DNA of 64,000 nt from Lethocerus indicus. Lineage: Eukaryota; Arthropoda; Insecta; Hemiptera; Belostomatidae. The notes below the pieces were generated by a model. It was not told where the DNA came from. It saw nothing but the letters and a program-made list of their open reading frames with translations, and did no database searches. Every line of letters starts with the position of its first letter. The first letter of the stretch is position 1. A program made the translations under genes and the position numbers. Shown in pieces: positions 1 through 12,240 of the stretch. The stretch spans positions 11,035,501-11,099,500 of the forward strand of contig JACDQD010000103.1 in NCBI GenBank assembly GCA_019843655.1. Reading direction: 5' to 3'.

Positions 1-1169
1 CAGTCTTCCAAACGGAACAAACAAAAACTAAAAGGGCGCTCTTTATTAGGAAGAGAGGAGATGGGCTGGCGTGAAGCGTACTAAGCCGAAGGGCCGGCCA
101 GCGTTCTGCAATCGGGTGTAAAAAAAGGGGGGCCTCCGCCTGTCGATCCGCCCTAATGTCCGCCCGCTACTAGCCCTCAACCTACGAGGCCAATTTCCGA
201 GGAAAGCCCATGTATAAACACTAAGGGCCAGACAGTAGGAATCAGCCCTTCGCTTTCAGACCACGCAATTCAACTAAATCTAAACACCAACGAATTTAAA
301 AGTAGTTTCGTACAAAGCAAGGCATCGGGATAGGATAAATTTAAATATATATTTATTTGAGAATAAATAAACTATAAATTTCATAATTGTACAGTGAACA
401 ACAATATTCTATTTACCCTTATTGGACAAAGATTGGAGAAAAATGATTCGTTCCATATTCCAGGAATCTCATAATTATTTACAACTCCTCGAGCTCCTCT
501 ACTTTGTTCGACCACGAAAGTTTATAAGGATTGATTATTCTACATACGCGCGAGCTCGCTGGGCAATTCAGATAAGCCCTTGACGGCACTGCAAGTGTCT
601 TCCAATGTTAGCAGCCAATGTTTATTCATAGCGCAATGAATACCGATATTGTGACGGAACTATAAAGATGACGACGGCCGGCCGGGAGACGATGCAAATA
701 TGTGATGTATATGCATTGCATTGTTTATGTTAATTTGTCTCGGTAAACTGTGAACAAGACTTCAGGAAACTTTGGGAATATCAAACACGAATGGGGAGAC
801 AGACCGACTGGGGACTACTTATCGTTTCTCTCGTTCGGTAACACTGTAGCGATATTGTTCGTGAAATTTCGGGAGGGGTGCGTTCAAGTCTGGAGCCGAG
901 CGTAAAAGGAAAATGTCCATCATTTAAATTTAAAGCTCGCTCCGGCGGTAAGAATCTCGGCAACGAGGAGGACGAGGACGGAGAATGAAAAAAAGGAGGA
1001 GGACGGTCCCGAAAAATATTTGGCCAAAGGCGGCTGAGGGTAAGAGGGGCGGTCGGAGAGGAGGCACAATTCACTCTCTCCCTCCAAGCCGCAAGAATGC
1101 CCGACGATGGAATTTAATTTGGCTAAAAACCAGGCAAGTCGACGACTTTTCTGAAATATAGCTCTCACT

Positions 1170-1173
<4 letters not shown>
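1..1173. other. Non-coding: GC island, GGCCGGCC sites, purine tract
   Basis: No gene is seen. A GC-rich stretch (about 60-200) carries the 8-bp palindrome GGCCGGCC at 92-99, and the same octamer recurs at 676-683. Between them lies AT-rich DNA (300-420). Positions 961-1005 are purine-rich on the plus strand, with GAGGAC-type units. The 82-97-codon minus-strand frames opposite this tract are by-products of its composition. Confidence 0.5.
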
Positions 1174-1225
<52 letters not shown>

Positions 1226-1231
1226 CTCTCC
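1174..1231. repeat. (AT)n microsatellite followed by (TC)n
   Basis: About 24 AT units (1174-1221) run directly into five TC units ending near 1231. It is a compound dinucleotide repeat, expected to be length-variable and prone to assembly error. Confidence 0.95.
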
Positions 1232-2825
1232 TCCACTAGAATGAATGTATAATAAAGGGTAAAAATAAGAAGTAATCGGAAATCCGTCCGCGGTATTTTA
1301 TTCAAGGCCTAGATTTTATTTCATTCCTTTCTTCACGGATTCTTTAAAATTCCCCACCCCACCCCCCCACCCGCAGTGTAAAAATGAGAAATTCGTCATA
1401 TCGGAAGACGCGGCGGCCGTGGTATGCTCCGTTATTCGGAAGCCGCGGGAAAACTTTAGACGCGGAGGAAATTTTGCGGGATACAGCTAAAATTTTAATA
1501 TTTCCCGGGGGGGGGGGGGATCGACTTCTTAAATAGCGGCCGGTAAGCTTACATCGCTGTACCATATTCTGTACTCAAATTTGCCCCGTTGTCAGTAGCC
1601 ATCAGTAAACTGTAAAGTTTACTACAAAAAACATTAATAAAGTTTACAATTTGCATTAATTATTAGTATCCTTCGAAACAATAATGGGCAACGCACTTAG
1701 TCGAATCGGCGAAAAGCGTCTGCCAACTGTAGAGCTCTCGCCCAGTAGAATTGTCACCACAGCGCCAGACGGCATTTTAAAATAACGGCCGTCAATTTGC
1801 CGACGAATTGGAAACAAGAATAGGTAATTCCATGTTTATGTTCGGCAGTGTTGGACTGGTTTCAGTGGTGGCTCCGTAAAGTACACAATTAAAAGGCAAA
1901 CAGAGTCCGGGGATAATGGCGTTCATTACTGGCGACAGAGGCCCAAACCCCAAAAGCCGGAGAGAGTTAGTCACTCAACCCCACTCGCAGCCAACTCCAA
2001 TTCTAAATTGGAACGAAATTTGATTTCCTAGTTCAGAATAAAATTTCAAATAGAAACAGAACACGAGGCGACATATAGCAAAACGTTTTGCCTTGCTGTA
2101 CCTAGTGCTATGCATTTCAACAATTACAATGTTGAACAACAAATAAATTGATATAAATATAAATTTCTAAGAATTATATTATATTCACTCAACAGAAATC
2201 AATTATCTAGTGAAAGGTTTCTGGGCTGCAGTGATTCGCTCGAACGACCTCAAACCTTTAACTCAAACGGTTACAAAATATACAAAAAAAAGGGTTTTAA
2301 TTTACTAATTGCATGTTTTCATCAAATATTTTCAGTTGAGATCAATCATTGTTCCATTGCTTGATCATATACATTACACAATGTAGAGGGAGTGCACGTA
2401 ATTACAGAGCTGCATAGCATAAGCCATGTTCACAGCGAAATTCATGAATGATGACAAGCTAAATGAGTCATCGTTAATGCAAATTTGTAGATATGCATAT
2501 AATTAATCAACAGTGAATATGTATCAATCTGAATTCGTCCTAAAACGATTCAATGTTGGAAGGATATCCCACAAACGGATTGTTTGTTATAGGTATTATG
2601 CAATAACGTTGAATATAATTTCACGAGATCGAAGTTCCGTTTATTCTAAGTATGTGCTATTTGAAAACACGAAATCTAAGTGTTCAGAGATTTATAGAAT
2701 TATGACCAATATATTTTTGAACCGTAAGAGTAAGAAAGGTGATAGGGGAGAATGTGAATAAACCCTGTGAAATAAAACAGGTTTAGATTTTGGATACTTT
2801 AATTTTCAATAGTTCTGTCGGATTT
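1232..2825. other. Non-coding: G/C-run island then AT-rich DNA
   Basis: A GC-rich island (about 1340-1560) contains a four-run C tract (1352-1372) and a run of 13 G (1507-1519). After 2040 the DNA is AT-rich with no recognisable element. The small frames here have no family resemblance and no supporting splice sites. Confidence 0.5.
1352..1372 (-). other. G-quadruplex motif (minus strand)
   Basis: The plus strand has C runs of 4, 4, 7 and 3 separated by single A residues, so the minus strand is a strict four-run G-quadruplex motif with one-base loops, the most stable loop class. If the window is a minus-strand intron, the structure could form in the pre-mRNA. Confidence 0.7.
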
Positions 2826-5780
2826 TTATAAATAATTGCTGTACATCGGAGTCATATATACGAAGTCGGTGCAGACTTGTATAAATCGAATATAAAATGA
2901 TGAGGGAAAGGACGAGTAGGGGGTTGTAGCTAGGACAACGGCTAAAAGGGTGAGACCTTTTATTCGGGGAATAGAGTACGTGTCCGAGAGCGAGGTGGAA
3001 AAAGGAGATTGAGAGATGACGTGGGCGGCAAGCGGTCCACGGGTGGAACCTGCCGACAACTTATTGCTTTATTCCTTTCTGATACTTCTTCATGCGTCCC
3101 ACGGGAACCCGGCGCGCCTCTCCCGAGCCTGAGACATATATGCACAGTCGAGTTATAACGACTCGAGAAACAAGAAGGCGAGGAAAGTAACGGCCCTTCC
3201 CTTTCAAACCTTCTTTCAACCAAAGTCCATTTTGAAGTTCGCAGAGGAAACTAAGTACAAAAGCTCAAAAGTTACCCAACTACGGAAATGCAAACGATAG
3301 TTTTATTCTAATATCTTAAAAGTTATCCACTTATTTTATGATATATGTAGGGTGTTGGAAAAACTAGGACCGACGACTGGATAGTTATCGGAAATATTCG
3401 AAAAATCCGTAAAAGCAAATTAACCAAATAGCTTGCCACGAAATGGAAAATATCAGAAAATTTATGTTTTTAAAACCTGGAAGGAAAGGTGACGAAATTG
3501 ATATCAGGCATATTGAACAACTAACAAACAATACGACCCGCCTATATTCACTCGATTAACGTAACTCTACTACAGAAAGTGGAGTAATGAGATACAACAA
3601 AACACAATGCAAGGATTTGCCTGACATTTCATATTTGGTATGCATTTCCGTTATCGTAAAATTCGTGCCAAGGTTTCAATTTTGGTGTGGTGTTAGAAAA
3701 ATTGATAAAACCAAAAATTTAATTCTCAATGCGAATCCGATATATTAAAACCACACAATATCAAGTAGAAGGCTCTATACATTAAGGAATCAATTAAAAT
3801 TCAAAACCCTTACCATATATATGGCACTCATTGCTACCAAAACACTGCCTAATGCTGCTATTGACGGTGGTGAAACCGAAACCTGTTCAACTTAGGATCA
3901 AAGAAACGACTGACAATACATTTTTATTCGGCTAATAAAATTGACCCTCGCCCCCTCTGGCTCGTTCCAGTCGACAAATCTCGCAAGCGCCATTTAAAGG
4001 TCCTAAAGGCCGAAGGGCCGAAGCTTTATTGCCCGGGCATAAACCAAAGCCGTGTTGTAGGGGCGGTGGGGAGCTGGCGGCTTCCTCGATTGTCCCCCTA
4101 AGTAACGTTAGAAGTCCGGCAGTGGGCGAGAGGGCGCACTCCTCTTTGATTTCGGCACTCTGGAGTTCTTGATCTCGGCTTACAAATCACTTGCGTCATA
4201 CGGGGGTTGGGGGGGAGAGAGACACACGATACCGGACTTAAGTCCCGGAATGATGAAGCGAAAACCAAGAAAGCTGTAGATCATTAAAAAAATTGCAAAA
4301 ACAGCCATAACTACTGCCTAGCAGAGACCTATTGAGGAACACTGATGGGCAATTATCCCTGGGAAATGACAGGAGAATATTATTTCAAATAAAGAATTAA
4401 AAATTTTAAAAAAGCTAGTACAATAGATATCGAATTATTATGAGTGAGTTATCAATCCGATCGATTGATCGGACATACTTCACTGAGATTTAAAATTCTA
4501 TTTTTGAAAGCCCCTGACCATATAGAACCCTACATGAATACCTAATAGGTATAATATATTAATTATGAATCATTTAATTGGTAATATTTATTATTAAATC
4601 GCATCGCTAAAGGTAAAATTGGTAATAATCTCAAACAAAATAATAAAATACAAACGTATAATATTAGGAATTGAGTCAAATTCCTCTTCTACTTTAGGGT
4701 CCACATCAAAGGGCCCGGTTGAACCCACGCCCCTCCCAAGCAAAATTATTGTTGCATCCCCTTCAATGTTTTGGCTCAGCGAGGGAGGAAGCAGCCCGGC
4801 CGCCCTTTTCCAATAAAACCGTGTATCCATATCCATAAAAATCGTCCGGACGGAAAACATCCCTTAAGACGGACCTTGAGCCTGGCGGGAACACCCCACG
4901 GGGGGTAAAAAAAAACATATGAATATTTGAGAGAAGGGGTCGGTGGAGGAGTGGAAGGGGGACGGATTTAAAGTCTATCCTGTATGGAAATTCGTAAGCC
5001 TTAAAAAAAGGAGCAACTGAGGGGGCCGGTAGTAAAGCATAGCTTGAGGTAGTACTAAACATAGTATGGATGCCTATATTTGAGGGTAGGTACACAGCCA
5101 CAACCGTATTTCATCGTCCATCCAATATTTCGAAAATCGAATGAAAACATTCCCCCTTTCACATAAACTCAGGTGCGGGGAGCGATTCCTTCCCCCTGAA
5201 AAAGAACTGATGCACCATCCAGTTAACATAACTTAACAAACCAACTTCGCAGTAGAAAAAAAGTAATGCATTGTAAGGCTTATTCCGGTCACTACATTGC
5301 CTGTTCCTGTTGTGTCAGAAATAAGTAGCACAAAAATGAATTATATATATTCTCAGAGATGCAAATACAAAGTGTTTGAAACAGTCATAAATTTGGTATG
5401 AGATTTGGTACCAGTACCATCGCATTTAATTTTTTTTTACAGAAGCTGAAAATAAGAGTAAATATGCGGTTCAGATTATACAGAATAAATATGCACTACT
5501 ATGTGGCGTAGAAGTCCGAGAGAGTAAATTGGTTTCACCGAACATGAAATTCCGTGCTAGGGGAAATATTTTTCGCCTCCGTTTCTGACGTGTAATTTTA
5601 CAACCTGTATACCCGTTTAATGTATACTGTATGGGATGGGATGAGCTGGAACAGCTTGGGCGGTGCGGGGAGAGGGTTTGCCAAAACCATCGTATCGCAG
5701 AATCCACGCCTCAGAGAAAGGATTCAAAACCAATGAATAATTCATTAAAAACTCGGGTAGAAACCTCCGAACCGGTCTCC
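2826..5780. other. Non-coding mosaic with three GC islands
   Basis: GC- and CpG-rich islands lie at about 3000-3220, 3940-4240 and 4670-5050, separated by AT-rich DNA. An inverted repeat with 7-bp arms TCCGATC/GATCGGA and a 4-base loop is at 4456-4473. No gene, tRNA or transposon end was recognised. Confidence 0.5.
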
Positions 5781-5787
5781 TTTTTAT

Positions 5788-5811
5788 GGGTGAGGGGCAG
5801 GGGGCGGGGGT
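5788..5811 (+). other. G-quadruplex motif
   Basis: Plus-strand G runs of 3, 4, 5 and 5 are separated by loops of 1-3 bases, a strict quadruplex motif inside a GC-rich island (about 5630-5990). Confidence 0.7.
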
Positions 5812-7330
5812 GGAGAATCCTAATGACTTCCAATATCCGATCGACTTGTTCTTTGCGGTACCAACTTCAATCATATTTGTGGCAAGAGGGAAGATAACAC
5901 TCAAAACTTCCACACCAAATCCACCAATTCCAATTCGGAATCTGATCCAATCGCAAACCATCGATACTGATCCTTTCCTCCCTCCGAAATTTGGTATTTG
6001 AACTTATAGTTACAAACTTTATTGCGACGCCTAACAAAGAATAGTTTTTCTATAAAAAGAAATAAAAGTTTAGATAATATACTTTTCATCCATTCGCTTG
6101 TTGCGTTGTTGAGGCAGATGGACGTCATCTCCTGAGGACTAACACAACACTGGCCGACTGTGCTTTAGCCGACTAATTTTTCACCTAGCCCAACATATTT
6201 TCCCCGGGCGTGTTTTCACAGTTCTTAGTTTCCACCTGTGCATTAACGCGGCGGCATAAATTCCCCTCGCAGGGAGCAATTCCTTGAACCCGGGAAAATT
6301 TTACCGGCTCTCAAAATGTTTCCTCTCCCGCTCCTCCCCCCCGCACCCCTTCTTTTACTGGGCCTTTTTAATATACTGCCAATTGCCTTTTAATGACTTT
6401 CTTCCCTCCCTCTTTCTGCTTCCGCCTCTATCCGCTCTATCCCTTTTCTGTTTTTTCCTCCGCCAAGATGCGACCGGTCCCCCACGTCTTACCCCTTCCT
6501 CCTCCGCCTTATCCTCATCCTGACTTTTATTGGAATTCCGATTGGCTCGCATAATTCGGAGTCTGTCCGGATTTCTTAGACCCGGCCCGGGCGGGCTAGT
6601 CCTGTTATCCTCCTTCGAAGTGCTCAATATCTCTGGAGGAATTCAATTACAAGTTATTGTCGTCGAAGATTATTATTTTTGCCTCCATCTTCCCTCAATG
6701 TTTACCCCGCTCCTCCATAATTTTTCATTAACCAATAAACGGGATAGATATAGTCGGCCATGAACCAGACTTACGCCTTTCAAAAGGCATGCATGTTTGA
6801 CTGATAAGCGATATGGATAATGAATGTTTTCTTTTGTTCCCCCACAAGTGTCACTTCTAATAAAACCACTTATTATTATAACACTTTTGAAAGCGAATTC
6901 AAACACGCTGTTATCCCCAAATGGTGGGACCCCTCTTTCAAAACGCATTCTCGTGTAGTGTCACGACTAAACAAGCTTTAGCGGGGCGAGCGCGACGGGG
7001 GATCTTAACGCAACAACTTGTTCTTAATTATTCGCGAAACGGTTAAGTTTGTTGCTTAGAGAGTTGGGCCCAGACTCTCTTGGTGTTTGACACGTATAAT
7101 GTCTAGAGAGGCCTGCCTACGGGCAGCACTCTACCTCCATCCTGCCCTACACCATCATCAACATGTCGGCATTAGTAACATAGTGGGAGGTAGAATTTAT
7201 GAACAGTTTCAGACTATTAACTCAATTCATAACCTCCTCACTACTGTACTTCTTAAAGTACTAGAAATGCCCTTCATAATCAAAATAAGACCATTCTTTT
7301 TTAAACTTAACACCACGAAACATTAAACAG
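5812..7330. other. Non-coding: long pyrimidine-rich stretch
   Basis: The plus strand is strongly pyrimidine-rich at about 6319-6357, 6396-6472 and 6478-6526, giving roughly 200 bp of near-continuous purine on the minus strand. The 90-codon minus-strand frame over it, rich in R, K, E and G, reflects this composition. GC-rich DNA continues to about 6620. The rest has no recognised element. Confidence 0.5.
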
Positions 7331-9300
7331 ATCTGGGATCCAGTAACCGGTCGGATCCATCGCGATTTCCTTTCCCTTTACTCCTACACCGATCTCGGTT
7401 TTTCCTTTTCCTAAACCAATTTTCAGGGCGCCAGCATGAAATGAAAATTTCCCCCGGGGTGGTAGGACCCGCTCACAGCCCTTCGCGAAATTGAATAGAA
7501 TTATTGGGCGTCTGATGTGGCCTAATACCGGCCACTGAATGCGAGGCATCAAAGGAATGTTTGAGGAACGCCACTTTATCTCTTACGTATATCGGCGTTC
7601 AATCATACGTGAAACAAAGTGGAGCCCCGGCCGAAGCAACAGCCCAGAAAAACATCGGAATACATATTTTATACAAAATCTGAAATAAAGAGGAATTAAT
7701 TCAATATAATTTCAACGCGCACAATACAATATCTACGCAAATTTCAACCGTCCATCCTTTACTGAGAAACAATAATAATTTTACTGTTTTAATTACCCTT
7801 TCAATTTACAAAGACGGGGAATTTATTATTGTGGTAAATTTAGTCTTTTTTATTGTGGTAAAGTATTGGTCTATAACAAATTCTCAAAACTCTAATATAG
7901 TGCAAAACAATTCTAAAATAAAGAATTTATTATTATTTCCTGTTGACAGTAACGATATTTGATCTCGTCCGATGTATTTCGATCTCTCCTTCCCAGCCAG
8001 AGCGAAACTCGCGACTTCAAAAAAAAACAAATAAATAACAGAAACAATGTATTCCGAATACAACGCCGATCTGGACGGGAGCAGTAAACAAAAAAAACGG
8101 TGAAAAAACGTAATGTCAGGGCGACACATAAGAGATAAGGGAGGACGGCCCGGGCGAACCGGCAATATGTGGAAAATTCGTGGGGATGAGAAAGAGGGAA
8201 CCGCGAGAGCGAGCGATATAATTTATAGTTCATAAGTTGTTTCCTCTTATAAAGTTTCTGAGCGAGGAACAATATCGGGCCCGACACGCTCGCTCACCTC
8301 TTCTACCCACTAAATCTCCGCCGATATTGATAAAAACTTTTTTATTTTATTTTTTTTTAAGAAGTTATATTGTCGTCCCTCCCCTAAACGAAGGCATCTC
8401 CACAAAGATAATTTGGTACCCACCCCGCCCTGTGATAAAACGGACAGAAGAAGGAATACTGGAAGGGAAATATTAATAATAAATAAATATTTAATACTTT
8501 ATTGCTTTAACACTTATAATTTTTAATGTATTTTGAGACTACCAGATTGAACCTTTTTTCATAGTTATTGATGAGATAATAATTTTGATTAACACAGGCA
8601 CTAAGATTAGACGGAAAGAAGATACCCAACAATCTGCCAGGCAGGTCGCTTAAATGTGTCAATAAATTTCTCCGGATATTATTGCTGTCGTTAATAAGGA
8701 AACTAAATAGCCGTGGGTTTCCGACCGGAACTGTTACTGCGATTTTTGCAAATAAATGTAAGCGCGAAATATTCGGCCTATAAAAAAACAGAGCCTGAAA
8801 ATACTCTTTTCCAGGTCATAAAACCGTCTGCGGATTACTGATAGTCCGAGGCCGAAACGTTGAAAATAACAACTTTAGTTGGGGAAAACGTCCCGCGGTC
8901 CAAGTTGAACGCGGTGGGGCTGGAAAAAGGGTGAGGCGGGTCGGAGATAGGGCCGGGGAGGCCGCCGAGAGTTTCCCCACGTATTAAACGCCCGGCAGAT
9001 AAGCAAAACCGAATGCGAGTTTCAACCCTATCACTGGGTTATAGATTGCGATAGCGCTACGCCGTGCGTATGCCGCGCACGTTTACACGTGAGCGGGCAT
9101 GTACACGTGTGTGTTTGTGTGAAGCGTTGACCTGGTTTCTTTTTTTTTACCAGAGCGCTCATATACATTCTCTTTATCCACACCGACGCAGAGCGTGGAA
9201 AACGTGGATATTGAGGACGTCTATCTACCTGCTGCGTGGAATTTCTATGAATGAAAACTCTGGTGTACGGCGAAAACTATTAAAATAACAATAAATGCAA
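7331..9300. other. Non-coding: direct repeat, CpG islands, paired E-boxes
   Basis: A 13-bp direct repeat (TTATTGTGGTAAA) occurs at 7826-7838 and 7850-7862, 24 bp apart. CpG-rich islands lie at about 8090-8310 and 8690-9080; the second resembles conserved regulatory DNA in alternating AT cores with CpG-rich flanks. Two CACGTG E-boxes lie at 9086-9091 and 9104-9109, spaced 18 bp. No gene was recognised. Confidence 0.45.
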
Positions 9301-12240
9301 TATATGTGATAATCCGAAAAGTAGTTACGTGAGCCTTATTAGCGCACTGATTGATATGAGATGAAGTGATATTATGACTTGGAGCATTGACATTATTCAC
9401 AGGCTAATCATTCAACACCTAGTTATCGCTGACATTAGATCCGCGTATGGATTCCGCACCAAAATGGAGAACTGATAATTAGGAGGATAGCAGGACTGGA
9501 GGCATTGGAAGGTGGACAAATATGAGCTTTATTGGGCTTCGTAGTACAATATGATTGTCAACATAGAGGCCCATGCTGCGTGTTATTGATGCTGATGACG
9601 GGACTTCACACATGGCGGCTGTTGTTGTCTAGAGTCCGGACTGTTATGAGCCCCGGCTTCCAGTCTTCCTCTTTTGTGGGGCTGTCGGACGCCAATAACC
9701 CGGCGACGGGATACAACGTGGATACGTGTGTCAATCCACTGCACCATTAGTCAATAACCCGCAGCCCCCAAAGCGTTTACGAAGCCAATGAACCGGAACA
9801 TATAGAGATTTTCATGTAATAAAAGTCTCGGAGAAGGGACAAACACAAAAGAACGAAGTCCGCAGAACAATAAATAAGTAAGTTCTTTCTCGGTTAAGAA
9901 TAAATTCCTGGCATGTAATGATACAATAAAATTTTCTAGACTGAGACCGGTTTAACATTTTTGATCCAAATCTTCATGAAATCCATAGCGGTGGACAAAC
10001 TAATATTGCTGTTCCTTATCTTTGAAGTTTTTTCTCACTTTGTTCCCTAGAAAGTAAATTTATTTACAAGTTTCATCTATTAACGAAAGAAGTATTTCAA
10101 GTATTCAACAAACTCCCACTAAGGTGTGTTTTGAATGTTAGAGATTCCATCCAGCCGCCATAATATTAGATTAAAGATAGGTCAGTGCTTAAGGCTTAAT
10201 GGTCGGCGAATCGTGCCGAATACTTTATGAATCATATAGGCCATAAAAATGTACGATATAAAAGTTTGCATTATGAAAAAAACTTAGGCACATTACTAAC
10301 GAGCGTAGTAGTGATGTCGTCGCCGAAAATATTCTCGAAACTAACTTGCGGAAATGCATTATTCAACGTATAACATTATCCGGTTCGGCGTGTATTCGAT
10401 TTTCATGTTTCCATGAATTTGAATGATGCCTGTTGGCGAGCGTATCAGAAATAACCCCCTCCTCCACCGCCGCAGGTTTTCTCTTAAAATAGAGTAAGTC
10501 CTATATCAGATACAGGGATTAGATTTTCCTCCTTCTTCTTCGTATTTTTCCCCTCGCTATTTTCATCCGACCCAGTCCTGCTTGTTTGTCCCCGCAGCAG
10601 GTACCGGAAAATTATTGGGGATCCGATGAGAGAGCCCCGGGCCCCAAGGGCAACATCAGATGCCCTTCTCCCTCAGCGGTTCCATTTTTTCTTATACAAA
10701 TCCTCCGCTATGAATAACTACCGGTCGACTATTCCCCTGACCCTTTTTTCACTCTACTTCGCGTATAAATGATTTTTTTTCTATCACTAATCCTTTCGTA
10801 GTTCCTATCACAGATCGCTTCCAGTAACTCAGTTTTATTACATACTATTTGGTGAATTGGATCACAAGGGCCGGCGTTATTTATAGCAGAACGAAACTCT
10901 ATTTCGTACTAAAAATTAAATGAAATTTTACTATTAAATTTTAGTGTTCCCGGAATAACAGTTTTTACCGATTAAAATTGTACCAATTAAAATCGCCAAT
11001 AAGCAAAATAAACCCGTTCATTTCATTAATAGGTTTCGCAACAGATTTTTGGTACATTAAAACAAGTATTAAAATGCAGAAATGTTAAGCAACAGTTTCG
11101 AATCGACAGTTCTAAAACTAAAAAACATTGGATGACGTAGTCTGATACGTAGATTTTTGACATATTTTTTTCATGTTTTATTACTTTATTTTTGTTTTAG
11201 GAGGAGTTGGAGTGGCGTGGTGGTTAGGTTACACGTGGGACATGTGGCCGGGTGTTTTGGTTAATTTTTTTATGGGTCACTCGACTTCTGCATCGCATTC
11301 AGCGTCGTTTGACCTTAGAATGACGACCATTTAACACCATCAATGGTGTTCTCTTCCCCTACAGAATTTAATCAATGTTGAATTATAAGGATTATCCACT
11401 CCAAAATAGTTGTCAATTTTAAATTGATGATTGGAATATCAAATATTTTCAAATTATTATTGATTCATTTTTTAACTACAGCTGGGGGTCTCTCGACTTA
11501 CAAAAGCTCTAGTAACTTGATACAACTTCAGGGAGAAAATATTTTTTCGGACCAAACGGCTTGTCGTCACTTCATTTGTTGGAGGGCACTCGTAAATAAC
11601 CGGCCGCAATTTCCGAACGCCGCTGACTGTGAGAAAGAAAGAAAAAAGACTCGCGAAAAAATACATCCCCGATCGCTGAAATTGCTAAAATGCGGACGAT
11701 GAGAAACGCATATAGCTGATGTATAATTAAAAAAGCAATTTGCCGCGGTGACCTGAAAAGCTCTTCCCCGCAATCACGCTGATGGGCCCAGATCGGATCT
11801 GAGTGCATTATTATGACATGTCGCCGGCCTCTTTCGACTTGCCGGGCAAAAAAGAAGAAGAATGGGGCGGCCATTTTAATTTTGAAGTCCCGCGCGACAC
11901 ATTTTAAAGTCGGCTGTAAACCCGGCCAAGAATATAGATGCATCATTAATACAGTATGGTCTATACTACAGTTAGTACTTTGTCGAGAGTGCGACCGCGA
12001 CACTCGGGGGCTCCCACTAATTAATAGATCATACCCGCAGTACTTACGACGCTAAAACGGTTCGTAAAAATCTTTAAAGCCGTAAAAAAACTCGGATTTA
12101 ATGATGGCTTCCTATACTTCAAAATCTTAAAATTTTGTAGGTTGTAAAAAATTTCTTAGTGTATTCCAAAAAAATTAAAATGCCCCCGAATTGTTACTTA
12201 GACTGAATTTAAACCAATTAATTACACATTAAGTCGGCAA
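9301..12240. other. Non-coding mosaic
   Basis: AT-rich DNA with GC-rich islands at about 10440-10720 and 11560-12050. The second island carries a 143-codon minus-strand frame and overlapping plus-strand frames; none resembles a known protein, and such overlap on both strands is typical of a stop-poor GC island. A 91-codon plus-strand frame from the ATG at 11427 starts with a hydrophobic stretch, but nothing else supports it. Confidence 0.45.

Noticed and set aside
5041..5062. let-7-like TGAGGTAGTA
   Set aside because: The match ends after ten bases and no stem partner is present.
9464..9486. 13-base match to the body of miR-184
   Set aside because: The seed does not match and the flanks do not form a precursor hairpin.
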